Source of the DNA: Pseudomonas tolaasii NCPPB 2192
Lineage (GTDB): Bacteria; Pseudomonadota; Gammaproteobacteria; Pseudomonadales; Pseudomonadaceae
Reading direction: 5' to 3'
Assembly (NCBI RefSeq): GCF_002813445.1
Contig: NZ_PHHD01000001.1
Coordinates: 3,968,001-4,032,000, forward strand
DNA: 64,000 bases
Positions 33,007 through 41,436 of the stretch are shown piece by piece. The stretch's first letter is position 1. Every line of letters starts with the position of its first letter. A program made the position numbers and the translations under genes. The notes beneath the pieces are model-generated. The model ran no database searches and was not told the DNA's origin. It saw only the letters and a list, made by a program, of their open reading frames with translations.

Positions 33007-34158
33007 TCAGCGCAAGACGGTGACGATATCCGCCACGCTGCTCAATACGTCCTTGCCCAACTGCCTGGAGCGCTCACCCGACCAGCCGGTTTTCGGGTTG
33101 GGCGCGTCGTCGTTGTCCTTGAAGGGCATCTCCAGGGTCAGCGACAGGCAGTCATACTTTTCGCCCACCGCGTTGCAGGCCAGGGTCATATTGGCTTCGC
33201 CCGGCAGGTCGCGGGTGTAACCGTGGGTGGTCTGGAAATCGCGGGTGAGGGCGCTCAAGTGGCTGCGGAAGCGCTTTTCCAGCGCCTCGATACGTGGCGT
33301 GTAGCCCGGGTTGCCTTCGCAGCCAGCGGTGAATACGTAGGGGATTTCTTCGTCGCCGTGGATATCGAGGAACAGGTCGACGCCGTATTTTTCCATCTGT
33401 TCCTGGGCGAACAGCACTTCGGGGCTGATGTCCTGGCTGGCGCTTTGCCAGGCACGGTTGAGGTCCTGGCCCATGGCATTGGTGCGCAAATGGCCGTGGA
33501 AGGCACCATCAGGGTTCATGTTGGGGATCAGGTACAGGTCGGCGACGGACAGCAGCTTTTTCAGCTCGTCATCACCGTCCTGTTGCAGGCGTTCGATGAT
33601 GCCTTCCATAAACCATTCGGCCATGTGCTCGCCGGGATGTTGTTGGGCGATGATCCAGACCTTGCGCTGGCCTTCGCCCCCCTTGCCACGCCGCAGCAAC
33701 TGAATATCACGGCCTTCGGCGCTTTTGCCGGTGGCGAGCAGTTGGGTACCGGCACGGTTGATGGCCTGTTCGATCAGCCAGTCGTGGCGTTCACGGCTGT
33801 AAGGTTCGAAGTAGGCAAACCACGCGTGTTTCTCGCGGGTTTCCAGGGTGATGTGCAGCGTTTCGCCGTCAAAGCGCGTGGGCACGCGGAACCAGTTGAT
33901 GTGGTCGTAGGACGCCACGGCGTTGTAGCCGCTCCAGGCATTCTTGTAGGAAGACTGGCTCGCGTTGCTCAGGCGAAAGTTGTGGGTGTGCCCCACATGC
34001 ATGCCTTCTGCCTTGAAGTGAAACCATTGGAAATGCGGGCTGCGGGTATCGGGTTTGATGGCCAGCAGCAATTGATACGCGTCGCTGGCATCCAGGACCT
34101 GGATGTTGCCGCTGTCGAAGTCGGTGCTGATCTTGATGGAGGTCAAGGCCACGGTCAT
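33007..34158 (-). CDS. M14-family zinc carboxypeptidase (cytosolic carboxypeptidase type)
   Basis: A 383-residue protein. An N-terminal beta domain (about 1-110) typical of cytosolic carboxypeptidases precedes the M14 catalytic domain. Zinc ligands are in QQHPGEHMAEW (HxxE) and the third histidine in LDIHGDEEIP. The catalytic Glu is probably in LTLEMPFKDN. There is no signal peptide. The start at 34158 fits the family N-terminus; 33 extra in-frame upstream codons look non-coding. The substrate is unknown; bacterial homologues trim peptides. Confidence 0.9.
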   Translation of the reverse strand: MTVALTSIKISTDFDSGNIQVLDASDAYQLLLAIKPDTRSPHFQWFHFKAEGMHVGHTHNFRLSNASQSSYKNAWSGYNAVASYDHINWFRVPTRFDGETLHITLETREKHAWFAYFEPYSRERHDWLIEQAINRAGTQLLATGKSAEGRDIQLLRRGKGGEGQRKVWIIAQQHPGEHMAEWFMEGIIERLQQDGDDELKKLLSVADLYLIPNMNPDGAFHGHLRTNAMGQDLNRAWQSASQDISPEVLFAQEQMEKYGVDLFLDIHGDEEIPYVFTAGCEGNPGYTPRIEALEKRFRSHLSALTRDFQTTHGYTRDLPGEANMTLACNAVGEKYDCLSLTLEMPFKDNDDAPNPKTGWSGERSRQLGKDVLSSVADIVTVLR

Positions 34159-34285
34159 AGTCTGGCTGCCTGAATATGAGTGTTGTGGCGGATATCTTAC
34201 ACAGGAGTCAGGCAAAATCTTGATGCAAAATTGTTGCGCGGGGGGAGGGGGCGTCATCCATGACGCGCCAGCAGCTTAGAATCTA

Positions 34286-34300
34286 TGAGATTGATTCTCA
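34286..34300. promoter_or_regulatory. Possible second Fur-like site
   Basis: TGAGATTGATTCTCA is a near-palindrome resembling half-conserved Fur boxes. It lies upstream of the carboxypeptidase gene and beyond the prrF terminator. Lower similarity than the prrF site. Confidence 0.3.
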
Positions 34301-34431
34301 AGCGCTATTTCGCAAAGATCCGGGCTAGAGCGTTCGTGTGGCTTTCTTTTGGCGATAGTCTTTTGCTACCATGCGCGCCATCAAGCAACACACAGTCTTC
34401 ATTAGCCTGAAGCCACGCCAGGGAAACTGGC

Positions 34432-34547
34432 AAAAAAAAGACCCGGCCAAAGAGCCGGGTCAAAAACCGTGATTAGCCTGATGAGGAGATATTCCAAGAG
34501 TCCGACCTAAGGTCCCTTGGTCTATCGACTGATCTCGCGATCAGCTG
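34432..34547 (-). ncRNA. prrF: PrrF iron-responsive small RNA
   Basis: The minus strand carries the PrrF hallmarks. A 5' hairpin GCTGATCGCGAGATCAG is followed by the single-stranded core CTTGGAATATCTCCTCATC and CAGGCTAATCACGGTTTTTG. The terminator is GACCCGGC / GCCGGGTC (34440-34461) with eight U residues. The roughly 116-nt length equals P. aeruginosa PrrF1. A Fur box overlaps its promoter. PrrF, with Hfq, represses iron-using proteins (such as SodB and aconitase) when iron is scarce. Only one copy is seen here, unlike the tandem pair of P. aeruginosa. Confidence 0.92.
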
Positions 34548-34552
34548 GGTCC

Positions 34553-34581
34553 AATAATAATCATTATCATTTGCAAGTCAA
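34553..34581 (-). promoter_or_regulatory. prrF promoter with Fur box
   Basis: Minus strand: TTGACT (34576-34581), 16-bp spacer, TATTAT (34554-34559). The overlapping AATAATCATTATC (34556-34568) matches the Fur consensus core at 12 of 13 positions, so iron-loaded Fur should block transcription. Confidence 0.8.
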
Positions 34582-34623
34582 ATGTTTTTATCCGTGAGAT
34601 AGAAATATTTTTCTTCGCGTCTG

Positions 34624-34977
34624 TTATCCGCTTGCCTGACTCGAAGCAGGCACCTGCAACGACCGCTCTACCATCGCTTTCGCCATATCAATCAAATACA
34701 CCACCGAGAACGCCAGGTCGCGCTGGTTGCCCTGATGGCTGCTCGCCGATTCGTAAGCCGTGGCCGCAGCACTGCGCAGCAGATCGGAAGCGTGCACTAG
34801 GGCTTCTTCCTGGCTGATGCCGGGCTTGATGGCGAAAAAGTTTCCGTCCGGCAGCGGTGCCGACAGCTCTTCCTTCAAGTAATAGTCCAATGCGCGCTGG
34901 GCAGCGCCACTGCTGCGCATGCCATGCAGCTCGTCATTTTGGGGGCTGTCGGGCAGGAGGTACGGGGCGGTCGTCAT
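34624..34977 (-). CDS. DUF6124/DUF3077-like small protein
   Basis: A 117-residue soluble protein. It has the pattern of the DUF6124 family common in Pseudomonas: FFAIKPGISQEEALVHASDLLRSA, then a helix with FSVVYLIDMAKAMVERSL. The function is unknown. It is divergent from the CI/LexA-like repressor and shares the intergenic region with its two operators, so it is a likely target. Confidence 0.7.
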   Translation of the reverse strand: MTTAPYLLPDSPQNDELHGMRSSGAAQRALDYYLKEELSAPLPDGNFFAIKPGISQEEALVHASDLLRSAAATAYESASSHQGNQRDLAFSVVYLIDMAKAMVERSLQVPASSQASG

Positions 34978-35024
34978 AGAGTTGTGTACTCGGTCAGTGG
35001 GCGAAAATCCATAGAGCCGATATT

Positions 35025-35039
35025 AGTACGTATCGTATT
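35025..35039. promoter_or_regulatory. Candidate operator 1 of the CI-like repressor
   Basis: AGTACG-TAT-CGTATT, an 11-of-12 match to the perfect palindrome at 35084-35098. It is nearer the DUF6124 gene. Confidence 0.55.
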
Positions 35040-35083
35040 TATGTCATTTTATGGATTACTACAAACTGTTTATTGCCCGGAAA

Positions 35084-35098
35084 AATACGCACCGTATT
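35084..35098. promoter_or_regulatory. Candidate operator 2 of the CI-like repressor
   Basis: AATACG-CAC-CGTATT, a perfect 6-3-6 inverted repeat 10 bp before the repressor ATG. It is placed to give negative autoregulation. Confidence 0.6.
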
Positions 35099-35108
35099 GT
35101 CAGGCCCC

Positions 35109-35744
35109 ATGGATAAATGGATAGCGTTGGTCAAAGCCAACATGAAAGACCGCAAGGTCACACAAGACGAACTGGCCGAACGCCTGGGCATGTCCCAAGG
35201 CGGCGTAGGCCATTGGCTCAACAAGCGCCGGGTTCCCAGCCTGGCGGATATGAACCGGGTGCTCGCCGAGCTGGGGTTGGAGTACCTGGAAGTCGCGCTG
35301 GAAATTCGTGAAAGGGTCGACGAACACCCCGCTGCGGAAAAACACTACAACCCGTATTTCCGCTACCCGGTCAGTGACTGGAAAGGCGTCTGCGAAATTC
35401 GCGAAGAACGCCCGGCCTACGGCGCCGCACGTTTCGAATTGACTGACTACCACGCCCGTGGCGAAGCCTTCTGGCTGCCCGTGACGGGCGACGCCATGAC
35501 CGCCCCCAGCGGCCTGAGCATCGGCGCCGGGATGATGATTCTGGTCGATCCGGCCATCGACGCCGAGCCCGGCAAGTTGGTGGTCGCCCAATGGGCCGAC
35601 AGCCCCCAGGCAACCTTCCGGCAGTTGATGGAAGAAAGCGGCCAGCTTTACCTGATACCCCTCAACCCCACCTATCCCAAGCAGCTGTTCACCGAGGATT
35701 GCCGAGTGCTCGGCGTGGTGGTGCAGGCCACGGCGAAGTTTTAG
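35109..35744 (+). CDS. CI/LexA-like HTH repressor with S24 peptidase-like domain
   Basis: A 211-residue regulator. The N-terminal HTH of the XRE type (VTQDELAERLGMSQGGVGHWLNKRRVPSL) is followed by a C-terminal S24/LexA-like domain (about 95-211, FWLPVTGDAMTAPSGLSIGAGMMILVDP). In GDAM the Ser nucleophile of the usual GDSM is replaced by Ala, so RecA-stimulated self-cleavage looks impaired. It resembles pyocin/phage repressors of the PrtR group, but no prophage or bacteriocin genes are nearby. The start at 35109 is chosen by homology to HTH starts; SD is weak. Confidence 0.85.
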   Translation: MDKWIALVKANMKDRKVTQDELAERLGMSQGGVGHWLNKRRVPSLADMNRVLAELGLEYLEVALEIRERVDEHPAAEKHYNPYFRYPVSDWKGVCEIREERPAYGAARFELTDYHARGEAFWLPVTGDAMTAPSGLSIGAGMMILVDPAIDAEPGKLVVAQWADSPQATFRQLMEESGQLYLIPLNPTYPKQLFTEDCRVLGVVVQATAKF

Positions 35745-37669
35745 TCCGCCGTTTCCAGTTCTACCAGCGCGCTGCCTTCGGCAACCATTTCGCCTTCCTG
35801 GCAAAACAGCGCCTTGACCACACCCGCCTGGGGCGCGCGGATGCTGTGCTCCATCTTCATCGCCTCCAGCACCACCAATTGCGTGCCGGCCTCAACGGCT
35901 TGGCCGACGTCCACCAACACCCGCACGATGCTGCCGTTCATCGGGGCTGTCAGGCCGCCTTGATGGGAAGCGTTGGCCTCGACAGCTGCAATCGGGTCAA
36001 ACAAGCTTATAGCCTGCATCTCGCCGTCCCAGCGCAGGTACACCGTGCCTTCGTGACGCACGGCAAGGTGGTTGCGACGGATGCCGTCACGCTCGATCAC
36101 CAACTGTTCGCCCTGCAAGTACGCAGCGTGATCTTCCAGGGTCACCAAACGGTCCTGACCCGCGCAGCTCAGGTGCAGCGAGATCTCTGCCGGCAACCCG
36201 GCGCGAAACCCGCGCGTATCCGCCCAAGGACCTTCACCCGCCGGCAAGCTCTGCATAAAGGCCGTGCCCGCCGCTTGCCAGAACCCGTCGCTCAATTCGC
36301 CGGGAATGGGCAGCAGCTCATCCTGATAACGCGGGATAAACCCGGTATCCAATTCTGCCGCTGCAAATGCCGGGTGGCCGATGATGCGCCGCAAGAAGCC
36401 AAGGTTGGTCTTCAGCCCACCGACCGCAAATTCATCCAGCATGGCCAGCAACCGCAGACGCGCCTGTTCGCGGTCTTCACCCCAGGCGATCAGTTTGCCG
36501 AGCATCGGGTCGTAAAAGGGCGAAACACTGTCGCCCTGTGCGACGCCGCTGTCCACGCGGCGGCCAGGGCCGATTGCCGATTCCCGGTACAGCGCTAACT
36601 GCCCGGTCGCCGGCAGGAAATCATTGGCCGGGTCTTCGGCGTACAGCCGTACTTCAATTGCATGCCCGATCAGCGGCACCTGTTCCTGGGTGATCGGCAG
36701 CGCTTCCCCCTGCGCGACACGAATCTGCCAGGCCACCAGGTCGAGGCCGGTAATCGCCTCGGTCACCGGGTGTTCCACCTGCAGCCGCGTGTTCATCTCC
36801 ATAAAGAAAAACTCGCCACGGGCGTCCAGCAAAAACTCCACCGTGCCCGCACCCACGTACCCGATGGCCTGGGCTGCACGCACGGCGGCTTCGCCCATGG
36901 CCTTGCGTTGTTCAACGCTCAAACCGGGCGCGGGTGCTTCTTCCACGACCTTCTGGTGCCGACGCTGAATCGAGCAATCGCGCTCGTTCAGGTACAGGCA
37001 ATGGCCGTGCTGATCGGCAAACACCTGGATCTCTACATGCCGGGGTTTGAGCAGGTATTTCTCCACCAGCATCTGCCCGTTGCCGAAAGAGGACAGCGCC
37101 TCACGTTGAGCAGAGGCCAGCGCCTCGGCGAGTTGGCTGACATCCTCGACCACCTTCATGCCTTTGCCGCCACCACCGGCCGTGGCTTTGAGCAGCACCG
37201 GGTAGCCGATGCGCTCACAGGCGGCGCGGAAGGTTTCCAGGTCTTGCGCTTCGCCGTGATAACCCGGTACCAACGGCACTCCGGCGGTTTCCATCAAGGC
37301 CTTGGCCGCGGATTTGCTGCCCATCGCATCAATGGCCGAGGCGGGCGGACCGAGGAAGATCAACCCGGCGGCCTCAATGGCGCGGGCAAAGCCTGGGTTT
37401 TCCGACAGGAAGCCATAGCCCGGATGAATCGCCTGGGCGCCGCTGGCCTGGGCGGCGGCGATGATTTTGTCGATTTGCAGATAGCTTTCGTTGGCTTTGC
37501 TGCCACCCAGGTCCACTCGAATATCCGCCTCACGGCTGTGGCGTGCATCGCGGTCGATGGCGCTGTGTACAGCCACGGTGGTCAGGCCCATGGCTTTGGC
37601 GGTGCGCATGACCCGGCAGGCAATCTCGCCACGGTTGGCCACCAGCACGGTGGTCAATGGTTTGCTCAT
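35741..37669 (-). CDS. liuD: Methylcrotonyl-CoA carboxylase biotin-carrying alpha subunit
   Basis: A 642-residue protein. The biotin carboxylase domain (about 1-450) has the ATP-grasp glycine loop KATAGGGGKGMKVV. A linker domain and a C-terminal biotinyl domain follow; the biotin lysine is Lys605 in LEAMKMEH. It carboxylates biotin for the LiuB subunit in leucine/isovalerate breakdown. Its ATG overlaps the liuC stop by 4 bp. Last gene of the liuABCD operon. Confidence 0.95.
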   Translation of the reverse strand: MSKPLTTVLVANRGEIACRVMRTAKAMGLTTVAVHSAIDRDARHSREADIRVDLGGSKANESYLQIDKIIAAAQASGAQAIHPGYGFLSENPGFARAIEAAGLIFLGPPASAIDAMGSKSAAKALMETAGVPLVPGYHGEAQDLETFRAACERIGYPVLLKATAGGGGKGMKVVEDVSQLAEALASAQREALSSFGNGQMLVEKYLLKPRHVEIQVFADQHGHCLYLNERDCSIQRRHQKVVEEAPAPGLSVEQRKAMGEAAVRAAQAIGYVGAGTVEFLLDARGEFFFMEMNTRLQVEHPVTEAITGLDLVAWQIRVAQGEALPITQEQVPLIGHAIEVRLYAEDPANDFLPATGQLALYRESAIGPGRRVDSGVAQGDSVSPFYDPMLGKLIAWGEDREQARLRLLAMLDEFAVGGLKTNLGFLRRIIGHPAFAAAELDTGFIPRYQDELLPIPGELSDGFWQAAGTAFMQSLPAGEGPWADTRGFRAGLPAEISLHLSCAGQDRLVTLEDHAAYLQGEQLVIERDGIRRNHLAVRHEGTVYLRWDGEMQAISLFDPIAAVEANASHQGGLTAPMNGSIVRVLVDVGQAVEAGTQLVVLEAMKMEHSIRAPQAGVVKALFCQEGEMVAEGSALVELETAD

Positions 37670-38472
37670 AAACGTGGCTCCTGGGCTTGCCAGCTGGGCG
37701 GGCGTTTTTGCAGGAAGGACCGCAAACCTTCCTGGCCCTCTGGGCTGACACGAATCCGCGCAATGGCATTTTCGCAGTAACGGCGCAGGGCCGGGGTGAG
37801 GGCGCCGTTGCCCACTTCACGTAACAGATCCTTGCTGGAGCGCATCGCGGCCGGGCTGTTTTGCAGCAGGTTGGCGACCCATTTTTCGACCTGTTGATCC
37901 AGCTCGGCGGCCGGATAGCTTTCCGCCAGCAAGCCGATCTCCCGCGCGCGCTGGCCGCCAAAACGTTCGGCGGTCAGGGCATAACGCCGGGCGGCGCGTT
38001 CGCCGATGGCCTTGACCACGAACGGGCTGATCACCGCCGGGGCGAGGCCGATGCGCACTTCCGACAAACAGAACTGCGCGTCATCGGCGCCAATCGCCAT
38101 GTCGCAGCAACTGATCAGACCCAGCGCGCCGCCATAGGCTGCACCTTGCACCACCGCCAGGGACGGGATTTTCAGCTTGGCCAGGTTGTACATCAGTTCT
38201 GCCAGCTCGCGGGCGTCGTCCAGGTTGGTGTGGTAGTCGAGTTCGGCAGACTGTTGCATCCAGGCCAGATCGGCGCCGGCGCTGAAGTGCCTGCCACGCC
38301 CGCGCAACACCAGAAAGCGCAGGGACGCGTCGCTTTGCACCTGGTCGAGGGCGATGATCAGTTCGCGGATCATCTCGGCATTGAACGCGTTGTTCTTTTC
38401 TTCACGGCTGAGCCACAGCGTGGCGAAACCACGGCTGTCGGTGATCAGTTCGAGGGTGTTGAAATCGCTCAT
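37666..38472 (-). CDS. liuC: 3-methylglutaconyl-CoA hydratase (enoyl-CoA hydratase family)
   Basis: A 268-residue crotonase-fold enzyme. The oxyanion-hole stretch HFSAGADLAWM and the active-site loop VVQGAAYGGALGL are clear. It hydrates 3-methylglutaconyl-CoA to HMG-CoA, the substrate of LiuE. The ATG at 38472 has GGAG 11 nt upstream; five extra codons to 38487 are possible. It lies 15 bp after liuB. Confidence 0.94.
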   Translation of the reverse strand: MSDFNTLELITDSRGFATLWLSREEKNNAFNAEMIRELIIALDQVQSDASLRFLVLRGRGRHFSAGADLAWMQQSAELDYHTNLDDARELAELMYNLAKLKIPSLAVVQGAAYGGALGLISCCDMAIGADDAQFCLSEVRIGLAPAVISPFVVKAIGERAARRYALTAERFGGQRAREIGLLAESYPAAELDQQVEKWVANLLQNSPAAMRSSKDLLREVGNGALTPALRRYCENAIARIRVSPEGQEGLRSFLQKRPPSWQAQEPRL

Positions 38473-38487
38473 GGGGTACGGCTCCAT

Positions 38488-40095
38488 TTACATGCGGAAC
38501 ACGCCGAAGCGGCTCGGCTCGATGGGGGCATTCAGCGAAGCGGACAAGGCCAGGGCCAACACGTCGCGGGTCTGCAGCGGGTCGATGACGCCGTCATCCC
38601 ACAGGCGCGCGCTGGAATAGTAGGGGTGGCCCTGGGTTTCGTACTGGTCGAGGATCGGCTGCTTGATCGCGCTTTCTTCCTCGGCACTGAACCCGCTGCC
38701 CGCGCGTTCGGCCTGCTCGCGCTTGACCTGCACCAGCACGCCGGCCGCCTGTTCGGCACCCATCACGCCGATGCGCGCATTCGGCCACATCCACAAAAAG
38801 CGCGGGTCATAGGCGCGGCCGCACATGCCGTAGTTACCGGCGCCAAAGCTGCCGCCGATGATGACCGTGAATTTCGGCACCTTGGCGCACGCCACCGCCG
38901 TCACCAGCTTGGCGCCGTGCTTGGCGATACCGCCAGCCTCGTATTTTTGGCCAACCATAAACCCGGTGATGTTCTGCAGGAACAGCAGGGGAATACCGCG
39001 TTGGCAGGCCAGTTCGATAAAGTGCGCGCCTTTTTGCGCAGCTTCGGCGAACAAAATGCCGTTGTTGGCCAGGATCGCCATCGGGTAGCCGTGCAAATGC
39101 GCAAAACCGCACACCAGCGTGGTGCCGAACAGTGCCTTGAACTCATCAAACACCGAACCGTCCACCAGCCGTGCGATGACTTCACGCACGTCAAACGGCT
39201 GCTTGGCGTCGGCCGGGATCACGCCGTAAAGCTCCTCGCTGCTGTACAACGGCGCGATGGGCGGGCGTTGCAACAGTTCGCCCTGTTTGCGCCAATTGAG
39301 GTTGGCCACGCTGCGCCGCGCAAGGGCCAGGGCGTGTTCGTCACTGTCGGCATAGTGGTCGGCCACGCCGGAAATCTTGCAGTGCACATCGGCGCCACCC
39401 AGGTCTTCGGCGCTGACCACTTCGCCGGTCGCGGCCTTCACCAGCGGTGGCCCGGCGAGGAAGATGGTGGCCTGCTGGCGCACCATGATCGCCTCGTCCG
39501 CCATCGCCGGCACGTAGGCGCCGCCGGCGGTGCACGAGCCCATCACCACGGCAATTTGCGGAATACCCTGGGCGCTCATGTTGGCCTGGTTGAAGAAAAT
39601 GCGCCCGAAATGCTCGCGGTCCGGGAAGACTTCATCCTGGCGCGGCAGGTTGGCGCCACCGGAGTCCACCAGGTAAATGCACGGCAGGCGGTTCTGCTCG
39701 GCGATGGTCTGGGCGCGCAGGTGTTTTTTCACGGTGAGCGGGTAGTAGGAGCCGCCTTTTACCGTGGCATCGTTGGCGACGATCATGCATTCGACGCCTT
39801 CCACGCGGCCAATGCCAGCGATCACGCCGGCAGCCGGCACGTCTTCGCCGTACACCTGATGAGCCGCCAATTGGCTCAGCTCAAGAAACGGCGAGCCCGG
39901 ATCCAGCAGGCGGTTGATACGTTCGCGGGGCAGCAGCTTGCCGCGCGAGGTGTGGCGTTCCTGGGCTTTCGCGCCGCCGCCTTGCTGCACCTGGGCGAGC
40001 AGGGTGTGAAGGGCGTCGACCTGCTGGCGCATGGCCGCACTGTTGGCGGCAAATTCCGGCGAGCGCGGGTTGAGCTGGGTGTGCAAGGTGGCCAT
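38488..40095 (-). CDS. liuB: Methylcrotonyl-CoA carboxylase carboxyltransferase beta subunit
   Basis: The 535-residue protein matches full-length acyl-CoA carboxyltransferase beta subunits, with N- and C-terminal crotonase-like halves. Oxyanion glycines are in MGSCTAGGAYVPAM and GGSFGAGNYGMCGRAYDP. It transfers CO2 from LiuD-biotin to 3-methylcrotonyl-CoA. Second gene in the operon, 13 bp after liuA. Confidence 0.96.
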   Translation of the reverse strand: MATLHTQLNPRSPEFAANSAAMRQQVDALHTLLAQVQQGGGAKAQERHTSRGKLLPRERINRLLDPGSPFLELSQLAAHQVYGEDVPAAGVIAGIGRVEGVECMIVANDATVKGGSYYPLTVKKHLRAQTIAEQNRLPCIYLVDSGGANLPRQDEVFPDREHFGRIFFNQANMSAQGIPQIAVVMGSCTAGGAYVPAMADEAIMVRQQATIFLAGPPLVKAATGEVVSAEDLGGADVHCKISGVADHYADSDEHALALARRSVANLNWRKQGELLQRPPIAPLYSSEELYGVIPADAKQPFDVREVIARLVDGSVFDEFKALFGTTLVCGFAHLHGYPMAILANNGILFAEAAQKGAHFIELACQRGIPLLFLQNITGFMVGQKYEAGGIAKHGAKLVTAVACAKVPKFTVIIGGSFGAGNYGMCGRAYDPRFLWMWPNARIGVMGAEQAAGVLVQVKREQAERAGSGFSAEEESAIKQPILDQYETQGHPYYSSARLWDDGVIDPLQTRDVLALALSASLNAPIEPSRFGVFRM

Positions 40096-40108
40096 GTGGC
40101 GCGCTCCT

Positions 40109-41272
40109 TCAGCGGGTTTCGTTGAAGAGTTCGCGACCGATCAGCATCCGGCGAATCTCACTGGTGCCGGCGCCGATTTCGTACAGCTTGGCATCGCGCA
40201 ACAGGCGCCCGGCGGGGAATTCATTGATGTAGCCGTTGCCGCCGAGAATCTGGATGGCATCCAGGGCCATTTGCGTGGCGCGTTCGGCGCTGTAGAGGAT
40301 CACCCCGGCGGCGTCCTTGCGCGTGGTTTCGCCGCGCTCGCAGGCCTGGGCCACTGCGTAGAGGTAGGCACGGCTGGCATTCAATTGGGTGTACATGTCG
40401 GCGACCTTGCCCTGGATCAGCTGGAATTCGCCGATGCTCTGGCCGAACTGCTTGCGGTCGTGGATGTAGGGCACGATCAGGTCCATGCAGGCCTGCATGA
40501 TCCCGGTGGGGCCGCCGGAGAGCACCACGCGTTCGTAGTCGAGACCGCTCATCAACACTTTCACGCCGCCGTTGAGGATGCCGAGGATGTTTTCTTCGGG
40601 CACTTCCACGTCGTCGAAAAACAGCTCGCAGGTGTTGGAGCCGCGCATGCCGAGCTTGTCGAACTTGTTGCTGCGGCTGAAGCCTTTCCAGTCGCGCTCG
40701 ACAATAAAAGCGGTGATGCCGTGAGGGCCTTTTTCCAGGTCGGTCTTGGCGTAGATCACGTAGGTACTGGCGTCGGGGCCGTTGGTGATCCAGGTTTTGC
40801 TGCCGTTGAGCACGTAATGGTTGCCGCGCTTGTCGGCGCGCAGTTTCATCGAGACTACATCGGAGCCCGCATTCGGCTCGCTCATGGCCAGGGCGCCGAC
40901 GTGCTCGCCGCTGATCAGTTTGGGCAGGTATTTGAGTTTCTGCTCGTGGTTGCCGTTGCGGTTGATCTGGTTCACACACAGGTTGGAATGCGCACCGTAG
41001 GACAGCGCCACCGACGCCGAGCCGCGGCTGATTTCTTCCATGGCCACCACGTGGGCCAGGTAACCCAGGCCTGCGCCGCCGTATTCTTCCGGCACGGTGA
41101 TGCCGAGCAGGCCCATGTCACCGAATTTGCGCCACAGGTCGGCGGGGAACAGGTTGTCGCTGTCGATCTGCGCCGCGCGGGGCGCGATCTCCTTGGCCAC
41201 GAAGGCCTGCACCTGGTCGCGCAGCATGTCGATGGTTTCACCGAGGGCGAAGTTCAGGGACGGGTAACTCAT
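40109..41272 (-). CDS. liuA: Isovaleryl-CoA dehydrogenase
   Basis: A 387-residue acyl-CoA dehydrogenase. The motifs ALSYGAHSNLCVNQI and LAMSEPNAGSDV, and the IVD-type catalytic glutamate in GLDYERVVLSGGPTG, identify it as the isovaleryl-CoA enzyme rather than another family member. It oxidises isovaleryl-CoA to 3-methylcrotonyl-CoA and passes electrons to ETF. First gene of liuABCD. Two LiuR-type sites lie upstream. Confidence 0.95.
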   Translation of the reverse strand: MSYPSLNFALGETIDMLRDQVQAFVAKEIAPRAAQIDSDNLFPADLWRKFGDMGLLGITVPEEYGGAGLGYLAHVVAMEEISRGSASVALSYGAHSNLCVNQINRNGNHEQKLKYLPKLISGEHVGALAMSEPNAGSDVVSMKLRADKRGNHYVLNGSKTWITNGPDASTYVIYAKTDLEKGPHGITAFIVERDWKGFSRSNKFDKLGMRGSNTCELFFDDVEVPEENILGILNGGVKVLMSGLDYERVVLSGGPTGIMQACMDLIVPYIHDRKQFGQSIGEFQLIQGKVADMYTQLNASRAYLYAVAQACERGETTRKDAAGVILYSAERATQMALDAIQILGGNGYINEFPAGRLLRDAKLYEIGAGTSEIRRMLIGRELFNETR

Positions 41273-41336
41273 GGACAGGCACCTTAATGTGAGCTTTGTT
41301 TTTGTGTGGACGGCGCCGGGGGAAGGGCGCTCACCT

Positions 41337-41350
41337 TTACGTTAACGTAA
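41337..41350. promoter_or_regulatory. LiuR-type operator A
   Basis: TTACGTTAACGTAA, a perfect 14-bp palindrome between liuA and the divergent acyl-CoA synthetase gene. It belongs to the same sequence family as the site in front of liuR. Confidence 0.65.
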
Positions 41351-41378
41351 GCTTGCGTTGCGAGGCTGTCAATCGTAG

Positions 41379-41394
41379 TTTACGTTTACGTCAA
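41379..41394. promoter_or_regulatory. LiuR-type operator B
   Basis: TTTACGTTTACGTCAA, 14 of 16 bases identical to one strand of the liuR-proximal palindrome at 45091-45106. It is nearer the acyl-CoA synthetase gene and is probably its control site. Confidence 0.65.
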
Positions 41395-41436
41395 GCAGCC
41401 GCCGTCCACCTTACAAAAAAGACAAAAGGGGTCGTT

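Noticed and set aside
34371..34472. 33-codon ORF opposite prrF
   Set aside because: Encoded by the antisense of the terminator and core of a well-recognised small RNA. No Shine-Dalgarno.
37861..40125. 754-codon plus-strand frame opposite liuC and liuB
   Set aside because: Spans two genuine minus-strand genes with strong family motifs. No domain is recognisable in the antisense product.
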